From the NCBI RefSeq assembly GCF_947497005.1, contig NZ_CANMFF010000020.1:1-64000 (forward strand): a DNA stretch of 64,000 bases, written 5' to 3'. The notes under the pieces were generated by a model that did not search any database, was not told the origin of the DNA, and was given only the letters and a program-made list of their open reading frames with translations. A program made the position numbers and the translations under genes. Source of the DNA: an uncultured Ruegeria sp. GTDB lineage: Bacteria; Pseudomonadota; Alphaproteobacteria; Rhodobacterales; Rhodobacteraceae. Shown here one piece after another: positions 44,291-53,863 of this stretch; the stretch's first letter is position 1; each line of letters starts with the position of its first letter.

Positions 44291-44303
44291 TTATTCTGCC
44301 GGG
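44279..44303. terminator. Hairpin spanning both stop codons of convergent genes
   Basis: CCCGGCAG (44279-44286) and CTGCCGGG (44296-44303) make a perfect eight-base stem. The nine-base loop contains the esterase TGA and the mdoH TAA. There is no uridine tract, so a role as bidirectional terminator is possible but unproven. Confidence 0.5.
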
Positions 44304-46162
44304 GTCATGTTGCCTTTACCTTTGACCAGTCGCTTCAGCTCATCACGATAGCGACGGGCCGAGCGGGTGATTGCAGGTTCACTGAAATCCTCTCGCATTC
44401 CGACCATTTTGCGCGCAGTTCCTGCCGAGACGCCGCTGAGCGCTGACAATGGGATCGCCAGCGCAAGGCTGATGGCAATCGGCGCCAGCCATATCGACAC
44501 CAGACCGGACAGAATACCGACGCTTAGCGCCACGCCGCTGACAGTTTCCAGCATATGGCACAGGATCAGTGTGCGCAGACCGTAGGTACCGCCGTCGCGG
44601 GCTTGCGGCGACCAGCCTCGCTGAATACCGAAGGCTGTGCGAAATACGGCGATCATCTGTTGTACCATCAGGATCGGAGCGTAAAGGACTGACAACAGGA
44701 CCTCGGCCAGGAACGAGGTAAGGAATTTGCGCCCGCCACCGAAATCCCTATAGCGCACACCGCTCAGCGGCAGTGCCAGAACGCCCAGAACCTTGGGGGC
44801 CAGCAGCATGGCATACATGACCAGAATGATCAGCACATGCCGGGTTTCCGACATCTCGGGCCATTGCGGGAACAGAGGATTGTCAGGGCTGAAGTAATGC
44901 AGGACAGATGCATCTTGACCCTGACCGATCAGCGCCCACATCAACAACAGGGCAAACCACAAGGGCGACATCAGATATCCGACTGCTCCGTGGAACATGT
45001 GAAAGCGCGACACGGCACGGAATCCGGTCGATCCCAGCAGTTTCAGATGTTGCAGGTTGCCCTGACACCAGCGGCGATCCCGCATGGCGTGATCAATGAG
45101 GGTAGGTGGCGTTTCTTCGTAAGACCCGCGAATGCGCGGCAGAAAGCGGACGGCCCATCCGGCACGGCGCAGCAATCCAGCCTCGACAAAATCGTGGCTC
45201 ATGATCAACTTGTCCTGTCCGCTGAACGAGCGCAGCTTGGGCAACCCTGCGCTGTTGGCAAAAGCCTTGGTGCGGATGATCGCGTTGTGGCCCCAATAGT
45301 TACCCTCTTGCCCGCACCAACGCGCCAGACCTTCAGCAAAGGCGATACCGTAGACGCCATTGGCAAATTGCTGCATTCGGGCAAAAACTGACTGCGCACC
45401 GATCAGCTGTGGATAGCTCTGGATCAGACCCGCGCCCGGATCACGCGCCAGCGCATCGGTCAGGCGAGAGATAGCGCGCCCGGTCATCAGGCTGTCGGCA
45501 TCCAGAACCAACATGGCATCCCAGTCCGCGCCCCAGCGGCCAACCCAGTCGGCAATGTTGCCGACCTTGCGGTCGGTATTCTGCGCGCGGCGACGATAGT
45601 AAAGCTCCAGCCCAGGCGCTAGCGTGGTGCGCAGCGCCTCGACACTGGCCTGTTCCTGCGCCGCAATCTCGGGATCGCGTGTGTCGGACAGGATGAACAT
45701 GGCGTAATGGTGCTGACCACCGCGCGTCTGCAGATCCTCCAGCATGGTGCGGGCATTGCCCAGCACGTTCCACGGAACCTCGTTATAAACCGGGGTCAAA
45801 AGGGCCACTCGAAGGGGTAGTGCGCCAGCAATACGCTCGGGTCGCTCCTGTCTGGACAACGACACCATGCCCAACAGAACAGTACAGACGGTGAAGGAAA
45901 TCCAGAAGAAGTTGAACGAGATCAGGGTCAGAAGGATGCCTTCGATCAGGTTGATGCCTTCCGCGCCGAACCAGTCGCTCATGACCCATAGTAGGGCCAG
46001 AGTGGCAGCCATTGCCGGCGAAAAGGCCAAAGCGCGCCAGAACCCGGCAGACGATATGCGGTTTCGGGATGGTGCATCCGCATCCCGGAACCGCGCACCG
46101 AAATCCTGCGCGGGCATCGCCAGAGGGGCCTCGGGCGGCATGATATGCAGATCGCGGCTCAT
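44291..46162 (-). CDS. mdoH: Glucans biosynthesis glucosyltransferase H
   Basis: A 623-residue inner-membrane family 2 glycosyltransferase that polymerises glucose from UDP-glucose to form the backbone of osmoregulated periplasmic glucans. Two N-terminal membrane segments, a cytosolic catalytic domain with LDADSLMTG and DRRWCQGNLQHL (the QxxRW-like acceptor motif) and several C-terminal membrane segments are visible. ATG 46162 overlaps the mdoG stop as ATGA; a GTG-free upstream extension to 46171 is unlikely. It is shorter than the E. coli protein (about 850) because of a reduced N-terminus, common in alphaproteobacteria. Confidence 0.92.
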   Translation of the reverse strand: MSRDLHIMPPEAPLAMPAQDFGARFRDADAPSRNRISSAGFWRALAFSPAMAATLALLWVMSDWFGAEGINLIEGILLTLISFNFFWISFTVCTVLLGMVSLSRQERPERIAGALPLRVALLTPVYNEVPWNVLGNARTMLEDLQTRGGQHHYAMFILSDTRDPEIAAQEQASVEALRTTLAPGLELYYRRRAQNTDRKVGNIADWVGRWGADWDAMLVLDADSLMTGRAISRLTDALARDPGAGLIQSYPQLIGAQSVFARMQQFANGVYGIAFAEGLARWCGQEGNYWGHNAIIRTKAFANSAGLPKLRSFSGQDKLIMSHDFVEAGLLRRAGWAVRFLPRIRGSYEETPPTLIDHAMRDRRWCQGNLQHLKLLGSTGFRAVSRFHMFHGAVGYLMSPLWFALLLMWALIGQGQDASVLHYFSPDNPLFPQWPEMSETRHVLIILVMYAMLLAPKVLGVLALPLSGVRYRDFGGGRKFLTSFLAEVLLSVLYAPILMVQQMIAVFRTAFGIQRGWSPQARDGGTYGLRTLILCHMLETVSGVALSVGILSGLVSIWLAPIAISLALAIPLSALSGVSAGTARKMVGMREDFSEPAITRSARRYRDELKRLVKGKGNMTPAE

Positions 46163-47658
46163 GTGGTCCAACGATAAAGCCAGACCTCTGAGGCAGGCTG
46201 TTTGTCTTTGAGCAGTTGCGCACGCAACTCCACATGATTGCGTTCCCCCGGTTCGAATGAGAAAGCCAGTCGAAGGCCACCCGTATCCGGGTTCCGCTGC
46301 AACACACCGCCCGAGGTTTCCGCATGGGGCGAGTCTACAAAGATCGTGATTGCGTCGAGGTCCTCAAACAATTCGCTGTCTTCGAAGTCGACAACGGCCA
46401 GACGACCTTCACCAAAGGTGTTTTCGCCCATTGCGGTGTTGATCACACGCGGCATCGGAGTGCGCTGGGGTTCTTCCCCCCAGGTCAGGCGATAGGACAG
46501 ATCAACCTGACTGCCCGCCGCATAGGGTGCAGCTGGGCGCCAATAGGCGACAATATTGTCATAAATTTCCTGATCCGCCGGTATCTCAACCAGTGTCACG
46601 GTGCCTTTCCCCCAGTCTTCCTGAGGTTCGACCCATAGGCCAGGGCGCTTGTGATAATTTGCCTCAAGATCGGCGTAATCCGAGAATTCTCGTTTGCGCT
46701 GCATCAGACCGAAACCGCGCGGGTTTGTATCAACGAAGGACGAGATCTGCAGGCGGGTCGGGTTGGCCAATGGCCGCCACAAAACCTCGCCCGCGCCGTT
46801 GCGGATCAACAACCCGTCGCTGTCATGCACCGCAGGGCGGAAATCGTCGAACCGGCTGTGGTTGGTCTGGTCGAACAGGAACATCGAGGTTCCGGGCGCG
46901 ATGCCCACATGAGGAAGCTCTTCCCGTGGGAACAGGGTGGCCTCGACATCCATGATGCAATCCGATCCCGCCGTGACGTTGAACCGATAGGCTCCGGTCA
47001 CGCTGGGGCTGTCCATCAGGGCATGTACAACCATATTGCGCTGACCGGGTGCGGGGCGTTCCAGCCAGAAGCGGATGAATTCGGGAAATTCCTCGCCATC
47101 CAGGTCGCCGGTTTTCAGCGCCAGACCGCGTGCAGACAGGCCGTAAACCTCGTGTAGGCCGATGGCGCGGAAATAGCTCGCACCTTGCCAGACGCAGAAT
47201 TCATCTGTTTTACCGGGGCGGTGCATCTCGGTCCGCAGCCGCAGACCAGAGAAACCCAACGTGTCGTCGATGGGCAGCTGTGGCACATCTTCGGACTTGT
47301 CGAACATCTCCAGATCGAAGGCGACAGGTGTGGTCATGCCGTTCTCAACCGTTTCCACCTTGACGGTGCGCGGGAAATACAGGCCGGGCGTGAAGAAATC
47401 GACGTTGAACGGCGTCTCGGTTTCGTACCAGAGAGCACGGTCCAGCCGGAACCGGATCGAGCGGTATTGCTGATAGGTCAGATCCTGCCATTCCTGCGGC
47501 ACCACCTCGCGTTCCGCATAAGGACGGCTGGCCAGATCGCGCGCCATCTCAATCACATACTGACGGTCAAACGGCGTCTCACCGCCTGTCGCATAGGCGG
47601 ACGGAGCAAAAGCCAGGGCTGTCGTCGAGGCGAGGAATGCGCGACGGGTAAAATTCAT
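46159..47658 (-). CDS. mdoG: Glucan biosynthesis protein G/D, periplasmic
   Basis: A 499-residue periplasmic protein of the MdoG/MdoD family, which modifies the glucan backbone by branching or trimming. The N-terminus MNFTRRAFLASTTALAFAPS is a twin-arginine export signal, which favours the MdoD-like variant. The length and blocks such as FFTPGLYFPRTVKVETV fit. It is coupled to opgC (4-nt overlap) and mdoH (4-nt overlap). G and D cannot be told apart with certainty here. Confidence 0.9.
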   Translation of the reverse strand: MNFTRRAFLASTTALAFAPSAYATGGETPFDRQYVIEMARDLASRPYAEREVVPQEWQDLTYQQYRSIRFRLDRALWYETETPFNVDFFTPGLYFPRTVKVETVENGMTTPVAFDLEMFDKSEDVPQLPIDDTLGFSGLRLRTEMHRPGKTDEFCVWQGASYFRAIGLHEVYGLSARGLALKTGDLDGEEFPEFIRFWLERPAPGQRNMVVHALMDSPSVTGAYRFNVTAGSDCIMDVEATLFPREELPHVGIAPGTSMFLFDQTNHSRFDDFRPAVHDSDGLLIRNGAGEVLWRPLANPTRLQISSFVDTNPRGFGLMQRKREFSDYADLEANYHKRPGLWVEPQEDWGKGTVTLVEIPADQEIYDNIVAYWRPAAPYAAGSQVDLSYRLTWGEEPQRTPMPRVINTAMGENTFGEGRLAVVDFEDSELFEDLDAITIFVDSPHAETSGGVLQRNPDTGGLRLAFSFEPGERNHVELRAQLLKDKQPASEVWLYRWTT

Positions 47659-48872
47659 TTATTTGACTTCCAGGGTTGTGACTTGAACCACGCGGCCAGA
47701 TAAGCCACGCCGATGATCATCGCAAAGCCAATCATGTTGGCGGTAAAGACAGTGGCAACATCTCGCCCAGTCTGATCCAGAGCAACACCGATAAGTCGCG
47801 CCGCTGCCATGGAAAATACAAAAACTGCAAGGGATTGCTGGCCGACTTTGGTGATAATCATCAGCAAGCATTGCCAGACGCGAGCGCCCACACTGTGGCC
47901 AGTCGCGATCAAACGATGACCATGCTCACCCGCTGCGACCCAGCCCAGATAGGCCAGCGACAGGAAGTGGACATAACGCAGGAGGCCGAATTCCGTTTTG
48001 CCACGCAGATCCTCAGTTAAGGGCCAACCCGGACGGATCGTTGCGCCAAGATCGGGCGCGGCGGTGTTGATCCATGTAAAGACCTTCCACGACCCGAACG
48101 GTGCCGACAGGACGACAAAGGCGATCGCAGCCCAGATCAGGGTTTTCGACACAGGAGGGGCTGGAATCCAGCCGCGCATGAAGGCGAAGCCGGTGAAGAA
48201 CAACAACTGCCAGCCAAACGGGTTGAAGAACCATTGCCGGTCTGACCAAGGCTCGGCCGGTAAAGCGAGCGCGCCGGTCTGGGCGATGAACCAAATGGCC
48301 ACTGACACTGCTGCCATCAACCAGAAACTGACCCGATAGAGCGCCATATAAAGCGGCATAAGGGCCAACACCACCAGATACATTGGCAGAATGTCAAAGT
48401 AGTTCGGCACATAGGTCAGTGTGAAAATTCCGACCAACTGAGGTGCAGGATCGCTGAAGAAACGCTGCAAGTTCAGGGATGAGATGTAGGTCTTCTCGAA
48501 GGCGCCGGTCTGATCCAGCGCGGCCATGGTCATGGCTACAAAGAAGAACAGGGCAATATGCGCCCAATAAACCTGCCAGATACGGTACGCCACACGGGCG
48601 GTGCCCATCCACCAACCCTTGTGCAGGAATGCACCGCCAAAAGCGATCGCCGAGGCCATGCCTGAGCAGAACACAAATATCTCGGTCGCGTCGGAATAGC
48701 CAAACCGCGCAGGAATCCATTTGGCCCAGGGATCGTTTGGGATATGGGCGATCAGGATGATGAACATCGCGATACCGCGATAGAAATCCAGCCGTGGGTC
48801 ACGCGTACGGGCAGGGGCTGCGGCCAGGGCCGCAGCAGGTACAAAATCAGAAGCGGGCGATATGGTCGCCAT
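47655..48872 (-). CDS. opgC: OpgC-type acyltransferase
   Basis: A 405-residue inner-membrane protein with about ten hydrophobic segments, of the OpgC group that adds succinyl or other acyl groups to periplasmic glucans. DPRLDFYRGIAMFIILIAHIPND near the N-terminus and FGYSDATEIFVFCSGM are the family blocks. ATG 48872 follows AAGGACAGAGA; an upstream in-frame ATG at 48938 lies inside the TTC38-like gene. It is part of the glucan operon. Confidence 0.88.
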   Translation of the reverse strand: MATISPASDFVPAAALAAAPARTRDPRLDFYRGIAMFIILIAHIPNDPWAKWIPARFGYSDATEIFVFCSGMASAIAFGGAFLHKGWWMGTARVAYRIWQVYWAHIALFFFVAMTMAALDQTGAFEKTYISSLNLQRFFSDPAPQLVGIFTLTYVPNYFDILPMYLVVLALMPLYMALYRVSFWLMAAVSVAIWFIAQTGALALPAEPWSDRQWFFNPFGWQLLFFTGFAFMRGWIPAPPVSKTLIWAAIAFVVLSAPFGSWKVFTWINTAAPDLGATIRPGWPLTEDLRGKTEFGLLRYVHFLSLAYLGWVAAGEHGHRLIATGHSVGARVWQCLLMIITKVGQQSLAVFVFSMAAARLIGVALDQTGRDVATVFTANMIGFAMIIGVAYLAAWFKSQPWKSNK

Positions 48873-48900
48873 ACGTTCTCTGTCCTTCTTGGTCTTCTTG

Positions 48901-50271
48901 TTATTCGGCGGGAACACTTTGTGCGTCGCCGCTGTCACGGGCCGCGTCGATCAGGGTGCGACGCGCGATGGCATAGTTGTCCTCGCCCCCGGCACGCTTG
49001 GCGCGGCGGTCATCCAGAATGCGTTCCACCGCGTCCAGACGCCCTGCGCGCAATCCGGAATCGATGGTTATGCGTTCAAATACATCACGTTGTGCGTGGC
49101 TGCCACCGGCCAGTTGCATGGAACCGCGCGCCGCAAGCAGGTGATCAAAGGCTGTGCCGTAATGGCCGTCGCCAAAGGCTTCCAGACCCATGGCAGCGGC
49201 GACACCAGGATCAGCCATGCGGCGTGTCATGTCGTCATTTGCGCGCGCCGCGTCCTTGTTCATGCGGTTCAGCATCTTGGTTGTGGCGTCGGTGCGGTTG
49301 TCACCGGTCAGCGCCAGAAGATAGTGCAGGTCAGCGAAAATAAGGCAGCCATCTTCGGTGCGTGCGGCACTCAGATCGGCCAGTTCTTCCCAGCGATTTC
49401 CAACATTTACGCCTTCGAGTTCAAGCCGAGACAGTAGCGACGTCGCGTTCGAGATATCTCGGTAATCGTCGGTTTTGTCCTTGCGGATATGGGCGTCATA
49501 CAGCTCCATCACCTGATCGACCTGACCCAGATCCAGATGCATCAATGCTTTGTGCCACCAAACGTGATAGCGAAAATTGTTGCAATGCGCCCACGCGTCC
49601 TCGCGCCCAGCCAGCCAGTCAAGGCCCAGCTGCGCGTTGCCGGTCATCTCATGTACGTGGGCCACCGCGTGCAGACCCCAGGCATCGTCAGATACCATCC
49701 ACAGCGCCTGACGACCCGCAATCTCGGCCTTTTCGTATGCTCCGGTTTCTTCCAGCGCGAAGGAGTGACAGCCAAGCAGATAGCCGCGACCTGGATGGTC
49801 TGGCTCATAAGCAGGCATGATCCGTTCGATCGAACGACGCATCCCGTCAGCATCACCCAGAACAAAGCGGGTTGCGTGGCTGAGTTTCATCGCCAGCGTG
49901 TCCTGCGGATGATCGCGCAGAATCGCTTCGAATTTCTGTGCGGCCTGAGCCTGTTGGCCCGCCAGGTACAGGGCCAGCGAATCCACATAGAGACGTTCAC
50001 GTGTCGAGACGGGCTGACGTTCCATCGCTGCGTTGGCAGCAGCCAACGCGTCGACGGCAACCGCCATCATCTCGCGTCGCCCAAGCAGAGCCATGAACAG
50101 ACCTTTGATCGCGTGACCCAGTGCGAAGTCGGGTTCAAGTTCCAGCACTTTACCCAAGTGCTGGGGAGTGACAGCGGCATGGGCCATGAAACCAAGCAGA
50201 ACACCATTCCAGGCTTCGACAGCTGTCGGCTGGGTCAGGGTGTTCATCTGTCCAAAAACATCTTGTTTCAT
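48901..50271 (-). CDS. TTC38-like tetratricopeptide protein
   Basis: A 456-residue helical protein that resembles the TTC38 (tetratricopeptide repeat protein 38) family by blocks such as HLGKVLELEPDFALGHAIKGLFMALLGRREMM and HAVAHVHEMTGNAQLGLDWL. It has no signal peptide. Its role is unknown. ATG 50271 was chosen because upstream in-frame sequence to 50415 looks non-coding. It lies 28 nt before opgC in the same direction and is the first gene of that run, so it may be cotranscribed with the glucan genes. Confidence 0.8.
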   Translation of the reverse strand: MKQDVFGQMNTLTQPTAVEAWNGVLLGFMAHAAVTPQHLGKVLELEPDFALGHAIKGLFMALLGRREMMAVAVDALAAANAAMERQPVSTRERLYVDSLALYLAGQQAQAAQKFEAILRDHPQDTLAMKLSHATRFVLGDADGMRRSIERIMPAYEPDHPGRGYLLGCHSFALEETGAYEKAEIAGRQALWMVSDDAWGLHAVAHVHEMTGNAQLGLDWLAGREDAWAHCNNFRYHVWWHKALMHLDLGQVDQVMELYDAHIRKDKTDDYRDISNATSLLSRLELEGVNVGNRWEELADLSAARTEDGCLIFADLHYLLALTGDNRTDATTKMLNRMNKDAARANDDMTRRMADPGVAAAMGLEAFGDGHYGTAFDHLLAARGSMQLAGGSHAQRDVFERITIDSGLRAGRLDAVERILDDRRAKRAGGEDNYAIARRTLIDAARDSGDAQSVPAE

Positions 50272-50450
50272 ACTTGGGTCCAATCTGATTGCGATATTTG
50301 ACACTGTTCGATGTAACAGAGTGTGCGAGAGGGACGTAACAGTATCGACCCTGCTCTCGAATTGGTGAAATGACGTGTGCGTAAAAGACGAAAAAAACCG
50401 CCGATTCAAGGGCATGTTTCAGCAACTTGCCGCCTAATCGTGCAAGTATT

Positions 50451-51635
50451 TCAATCCTCGAACGGGTTTTCAGCGCTCAAAACAGCCTCCGTATCGGCCC
50501 CACAGGCGGGTGGTGCGTTACGATATGTTACAGGCGTACGCGACAGGTTCAGGGGATTCCCGATCAGGTTGACCTGTCCCGGTTGGGCCTGCATAGCGAT
50601 CTGCATCTGCCGTGCCGCCACCTGTTCCGTGTTGAAAACCTGATCCAGCGTCTGAACCGGGCCAACGGGAACTTTGACAGTTTCGAGGCCTGAAATAACG
50701 CTCTGCGTGTCCAGCGCCTGTACTGCTGGCCGCAGGATGGCGTTCAGTGCGTCCCGATGCTCCAGACGGGCGGGGTTGGTCGCAAATCTGGGGTCGTCGG
50801 CCAGCTTGGGATTATTGATGAAACTGCAAAGCTTTCTGAACTGACTATCATTTCCGACGGCGAGAATCACATGTCCATCGGCGGTTTCATAGACATCATA
50901 GGGCACGATATTCGGGTGCCCATTGCCGCGACGCTGCGGTACATTGCCTGATGTCAGATAGTTCACACCTTCATTGATCAGCCATGCAACCTGCGTGTCC
51001 ACCAGCGCCAGATCAATCTGCTGACCCTCGCCGGTCAGGTCACGATGGCGCAGCGCGGCCAGAATCCCAACACTCGCATACATCCCGCACATCACATCAG
51101 CGATACCCACGCCCACTTTCATTGGTGCGCCTTCTGGATCGCCGGTCAGCGACATGATCCCGCCATAGCCTTGTGCCATCAGGTCATAACCGGGCTTGCT
51201 AGCGTTCGGACCGGTATGGCCGTAGCCCGAGATTGAGCAGTAAACAAGGCTTGGAAAATCTTGCGACAGCGAGGCGTAGTCCAGCCCGTACTTGGCCAGA
51301 CCGCCGGGTTTGAAGTTCTCGATCAGGATATCCGCGTGTGACGCCAGCCGCCGGATTTCCGCCTGACCTTCGGCTGTGGCGATGTCCAGCGCGACGGATT
51401 TCTTGTTGCGGTTGGCCGACATGAAATAGGCGCTCAGGTCCGAGCGGTTGCCCTCGGCATCTGTCACATAAGGTGGGCCCCATTGCCGCGTGTCATCGCC
51501 TCCAGTTGCCGGGTTTTCGATCTTGATGACGCTTGCGCCCAGATCGCCCAACAATTGGGTGCAGGTAGGGCCTGCCAGAATACGGCTAAGATCCAGAATC
51601 TTGACGCCCTTTAGTGGGCCTTCAGATGCGACCAT
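50451..51635 (-). CDS. CaiB/BaiF family CoA-transferase
   Basis: A 394-residue family III CoA-transferase that moves CoA between carboxylic acids by a covalent aspartyl intermediate. LKGVKILDLSRILAGP is the N-terminal block and Asp151 in KPGYDLMAQGYGG is the catalytic aspartate. ATG 51635 has GGAGG five bases upstream. The gene overlaps the preceding ThDP-enzyme gene by 14 nt, so the two work together by location. The substrates cannot be told. Confidence 0.88.
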   Translation of the reverse strand: MVASEGPLKGVKILDLSRILAGPTCTQLLGDLGASVIKIENPATGGDDTRQWGPPYVTDAEGNRSDLSAYFMSANRNKKSVALDIATAEGQAEIRRLASHADILIENFKPGGLAKYGLDYASLSQDFPSLVYCSISGYGHTGPNASKPGYDLMAQGYGGIMSLTGDPEGAPMKVGVGIADVMCGMYASVGILAALRHRDLTGEGQQIDLALVDTQVAWLINEGVNYLTSGNVPQRRGNGHPNIVPYDVYETADGHVILAVGNDSQFRKLCSFINNPKLADDPRFATNPARLEHRDALNAILRPAVQALDTQSVISGLETVKVPVGPVQTLDQVFNTEQVAARQMQIAMQAQPGQVNLIGNPLNLSRTPVTYRNAPPACGADTEAVLSAENPFED

Positions 51636-53241
51636 CATAGCCTCCACGCTCAATTTCAGCAGCAATGACGGTAAATGTGTCTGCTTTTACAGCAACTTCC
51701 AGCGCTACGCGCAACTCAGCCCGGTTGCGGACTGTGTGCCCGTTTCCACCAAAGGCCTTGCCCATGGCCGCGTAATCGTGATGGCCGAAATCCACGCCCT
51801 TGTTGCTCATCTGTCGCTGGCGTTGTTTCAGCTCGATCAGGGCAAGGCTTGCATCCACGAAGACCAGAAAAATCGGGTTGCCGCCCATTTCGGCTGCGGT
51901 CGACAATTCCCCGGCCACCATCAGAAACCCGGCATCGCCCGAGAAGCTGATGACCGGGCGCCGGGGTTCGGCCAGTTTCAGGCCAATGGCCATCGGAACC
52001 GCGCAGCCCATAGTGCAGAGCGCCGAGGATTGGATCAGCCCGCGTTCTTCGCTGCACTCCCACATCTGGCTCAGCAGGATACGATGCGCGCCGCTGTCAG
52101 CCGTTGCCAGTGTTTCAGGCGGCAGAACCGCACGGGTTTCCGCGATGACCGCAGCGGGGCCCCAATCGTCATCGGTGGGGAAGGCCTGCGCCAGCCCGGC
52201 TTTGACCTGCGCGGGCTCGCCGCCCGACCAGGTCGTGCGCGCAGGGTTCCCCTTGGCAATGGCCTCCAACGTCTCGGCCGTATCAGCCACCAGATTCAGC
52301 CCCGCCTGATGCATATAGTGATCGTTGACCACGGCCGAGATATCGATGACGCGCTTTTTCTCAGAGTCCCAGATCTCGCGCCAGCCGGGGCGCATTTCGA
52401 TCGGGTCGTAGCCCAGACACAGCACCAGATCCGACTGTTCGACCAGAGGCACTAGGTGTTTGTCAGCCAGCGGCGACAAACCCGCGCCACCCAGACACAA
52501 GGGGTGATCTTCGGGCACCACGCCCTTGGCTTTGTAGGTGGTTACAAAGGGAATGCCGAAATGTTCCAAAAACGCCTGCACCACGCTGCGTGAGTCGTCA
52601 TAAAGGACATCCAGACCGACAATGGCGATGGGGCGTTCGGCCTCGGCCACCCAGCGGCGGGCTTTTTCCAGACATTCGCCACCGGGGCTGACAGGCGCGA
52701 TTTTGGCAAGGCGACGGCGTTTCACGCCGGTCACGGGCGTATCGGCAACCGAGATTGGTACGTCGATATGAACCGGGCCGGGGCGTGGCTGCATGGCCAG
52801 AGACACCGCCTTGTCGGCGACAACATCCGCGCCGTTGGCGGTCAGCGTGAAGGTCCCTTTGGTGATCGAGCGATAGACCTGGCTGTGATCCATCACCTGA
52901 TGCGTGTAGGTCAAAGCTTCGTCCGCATCGACACAGCCTGTCAGAACGATCATCGGCACGCGATCCTGCAAAGCATTGGCCACCACGTTGATGCCGTTCA
53001 TTGCGCCCGGTCCCAGCGTGGCCACCAAAATCGCAGGTGCACCATCCCGGTGGTGCACGGCTTCGGCCATGAAACCGGCAGAGTTTTCGTGCTTGGTCAG
53101 ATGAAAGGTGATACCCGCTTTTTCCAGCGCGTCAACCAGTGTCAGCACCTCGCCTCCAGGCATTCCAAAGGCGTGGCGGCACCCCGCTTCATACAGACGT
53201 TGGGCCAGAAGATCCGCAGCGCGGGGCGAGGGGTCCTGCAT
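51622..53241 (-). CDS. Thiamine diphosphate-dependent enzyme (acetolactate synthase-like)
   Basis: A 539-residue enzyme with the three-domain ThDP fold. The N-terminal Pyr domain has the catalytic Glu52 in TKHENSAGFMAEA, the middle domain has IAIVGLDVLYDDS, and the PP domain has SGDAGFLMVAGELSTAAEM for Mg-ThDP. Family members decarboxylate 2-keto acids or make acetolactate. It lacks an obvious small subunit neighbour and the Oxc-like ADP site, so biosynthetic IlvB and oxalyl-CoA decarboxylase are less likely. The pairing with a CoA-transferase is its main clue. The substrate is unknown. Confidence 0.88.
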   Translation of the reverse strand: MQDPSPRAADLLAQRLYEAGCRHAFGMPGGEVLTLVDALEKAGITFHLTKHENSAGFMAEAVHHRDGAPAILVATLGPGAMNGINVVANALQDRVPMIVLTGCVDADEALTYTHQVMDHSQVYRSITKGTFTLTANGADVVADKAVSLAMQPRPGPVHIDVPISVADTPVTGVKRRRLAKIAPVSPGGECLEKARRWVAEAERPIAIVGLDVLYDDSRSVVQAFLEHFGIPFVTTYKAKGVVPEDHPLCLGGAGLSPLADKHLVPLVEQSDLVLCLGYDPIEMRPGWREIWDSEKKRVIDISAVVNDHYMHQAGLNLVADTAETLEAIAKGNPARTTWSGGEPAQVKAGLAQAFPTDDDWGPAAVIAETRAVLPPETLATADSGAHRILLSQMWECSEERGLIQSSALCTMGCAVPMAIGLKLAEPRRPVISFSGDAGFLMVAGELSTAAEMGGNPIFLVFVDASLALIELKQRQRQMSNKGVDFGHHDYAAMGKAFGGNGHTVRNRAELRVALEVAVKADTFTVIAAEIERGGYDGRI

Positions 53242-53320
53242 CAGTCAAGCTCCGAAATTACCGTTCCGAAGCAGATTGCGGAGGACGCCCCCGGACGCAA
53301 GGCGGTTCACGTCAGTGTGA

Positions 53321-53782
53321 CTATTTGCCTGCGTCTTCTGCGACCGATTGAAACTTTGTGTCAAGTTCTGCCGCGATATCCAGCAGTTCCTGCCCACCTT
53401 CTGATGTGTATGGGGCAAAGACAAAGCTGGGCGTTTTGTAGGATAGGGTGGCAGTCCCGTCCTTGTTTTCGGTAACATAAAACCGGATCGGAGCCTCAAT
53501 CATCGCGTTGGTTGAGGTTTCCAGCACGCGTACGGCGTAATCGTTGTTGAATGCCCCGATTACCCGGTTGCCCGGGATGGTAATCCCACGCGCGGCTGCC
53601 GCCTTTGTGGGTCCGGCCTGAGTGACAACGATCAGCCCGTTTTCCTTGATCGCCGCTTTGGTGGCGTCGACCAGTTCACCATAGGACTTGTCAGTCGGGT
53701 GCACGGCCCAGCCCTCAGGCGTGTTTTGAGCCCAGACGGGCAAAGTGATCAGGCAGAGCAGGGGAATGAGGGTTTTCATCAT
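53321..53782 (-). CDS. DUF302-family exported protein
   Basis: A 153-residue protein with a signal peptide (about 1-18, ending VWAQ) and a DUF302 domain: YGELVDATKAAIKENGLIVVTQAG and PIRFYVTENKDGTATLSYKTPSFVFAPY. DUF302 members may bind small ligands, but no function is established. ATG 53782 has GGAG five bases upstream; the preceding GTG and following ATG are alternatives. It lies between the cob cluster and the ThDP gene, on the same strand as both. Confidence 0.82.
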   Translation of the reverse strand: MMKTLIPLLCLITLPVWAQNTPEGWAVHPTDKSYGELVDATKAAIKENGLIVVTQAGPTKAAAARGITIPGNRVIGAFNNDYAVRVLETSTNAMIEAPIRFYVTENKDGTATLSYKTPSFVFAPYTSEGGQELLDIAAELDTKFQSVAEDAGK

Positions 53783-53863
53783 CACGTCTCCGATATCTTG
53801 CTGAGATCTGTGTGCCAGACTTGGCCGTGTAGCGCACTCACAAACCTGTGTTCGCGCGCGCGG

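Noticed and set aside
51622..53241. Oxalyl-CoA decarboxylase for the ThDP enzyme
   Set aside because: Suggested by the CoA-transferase partner, but the protein does not show the Oxc-type features I know, so only a general ThDP assignment was given.
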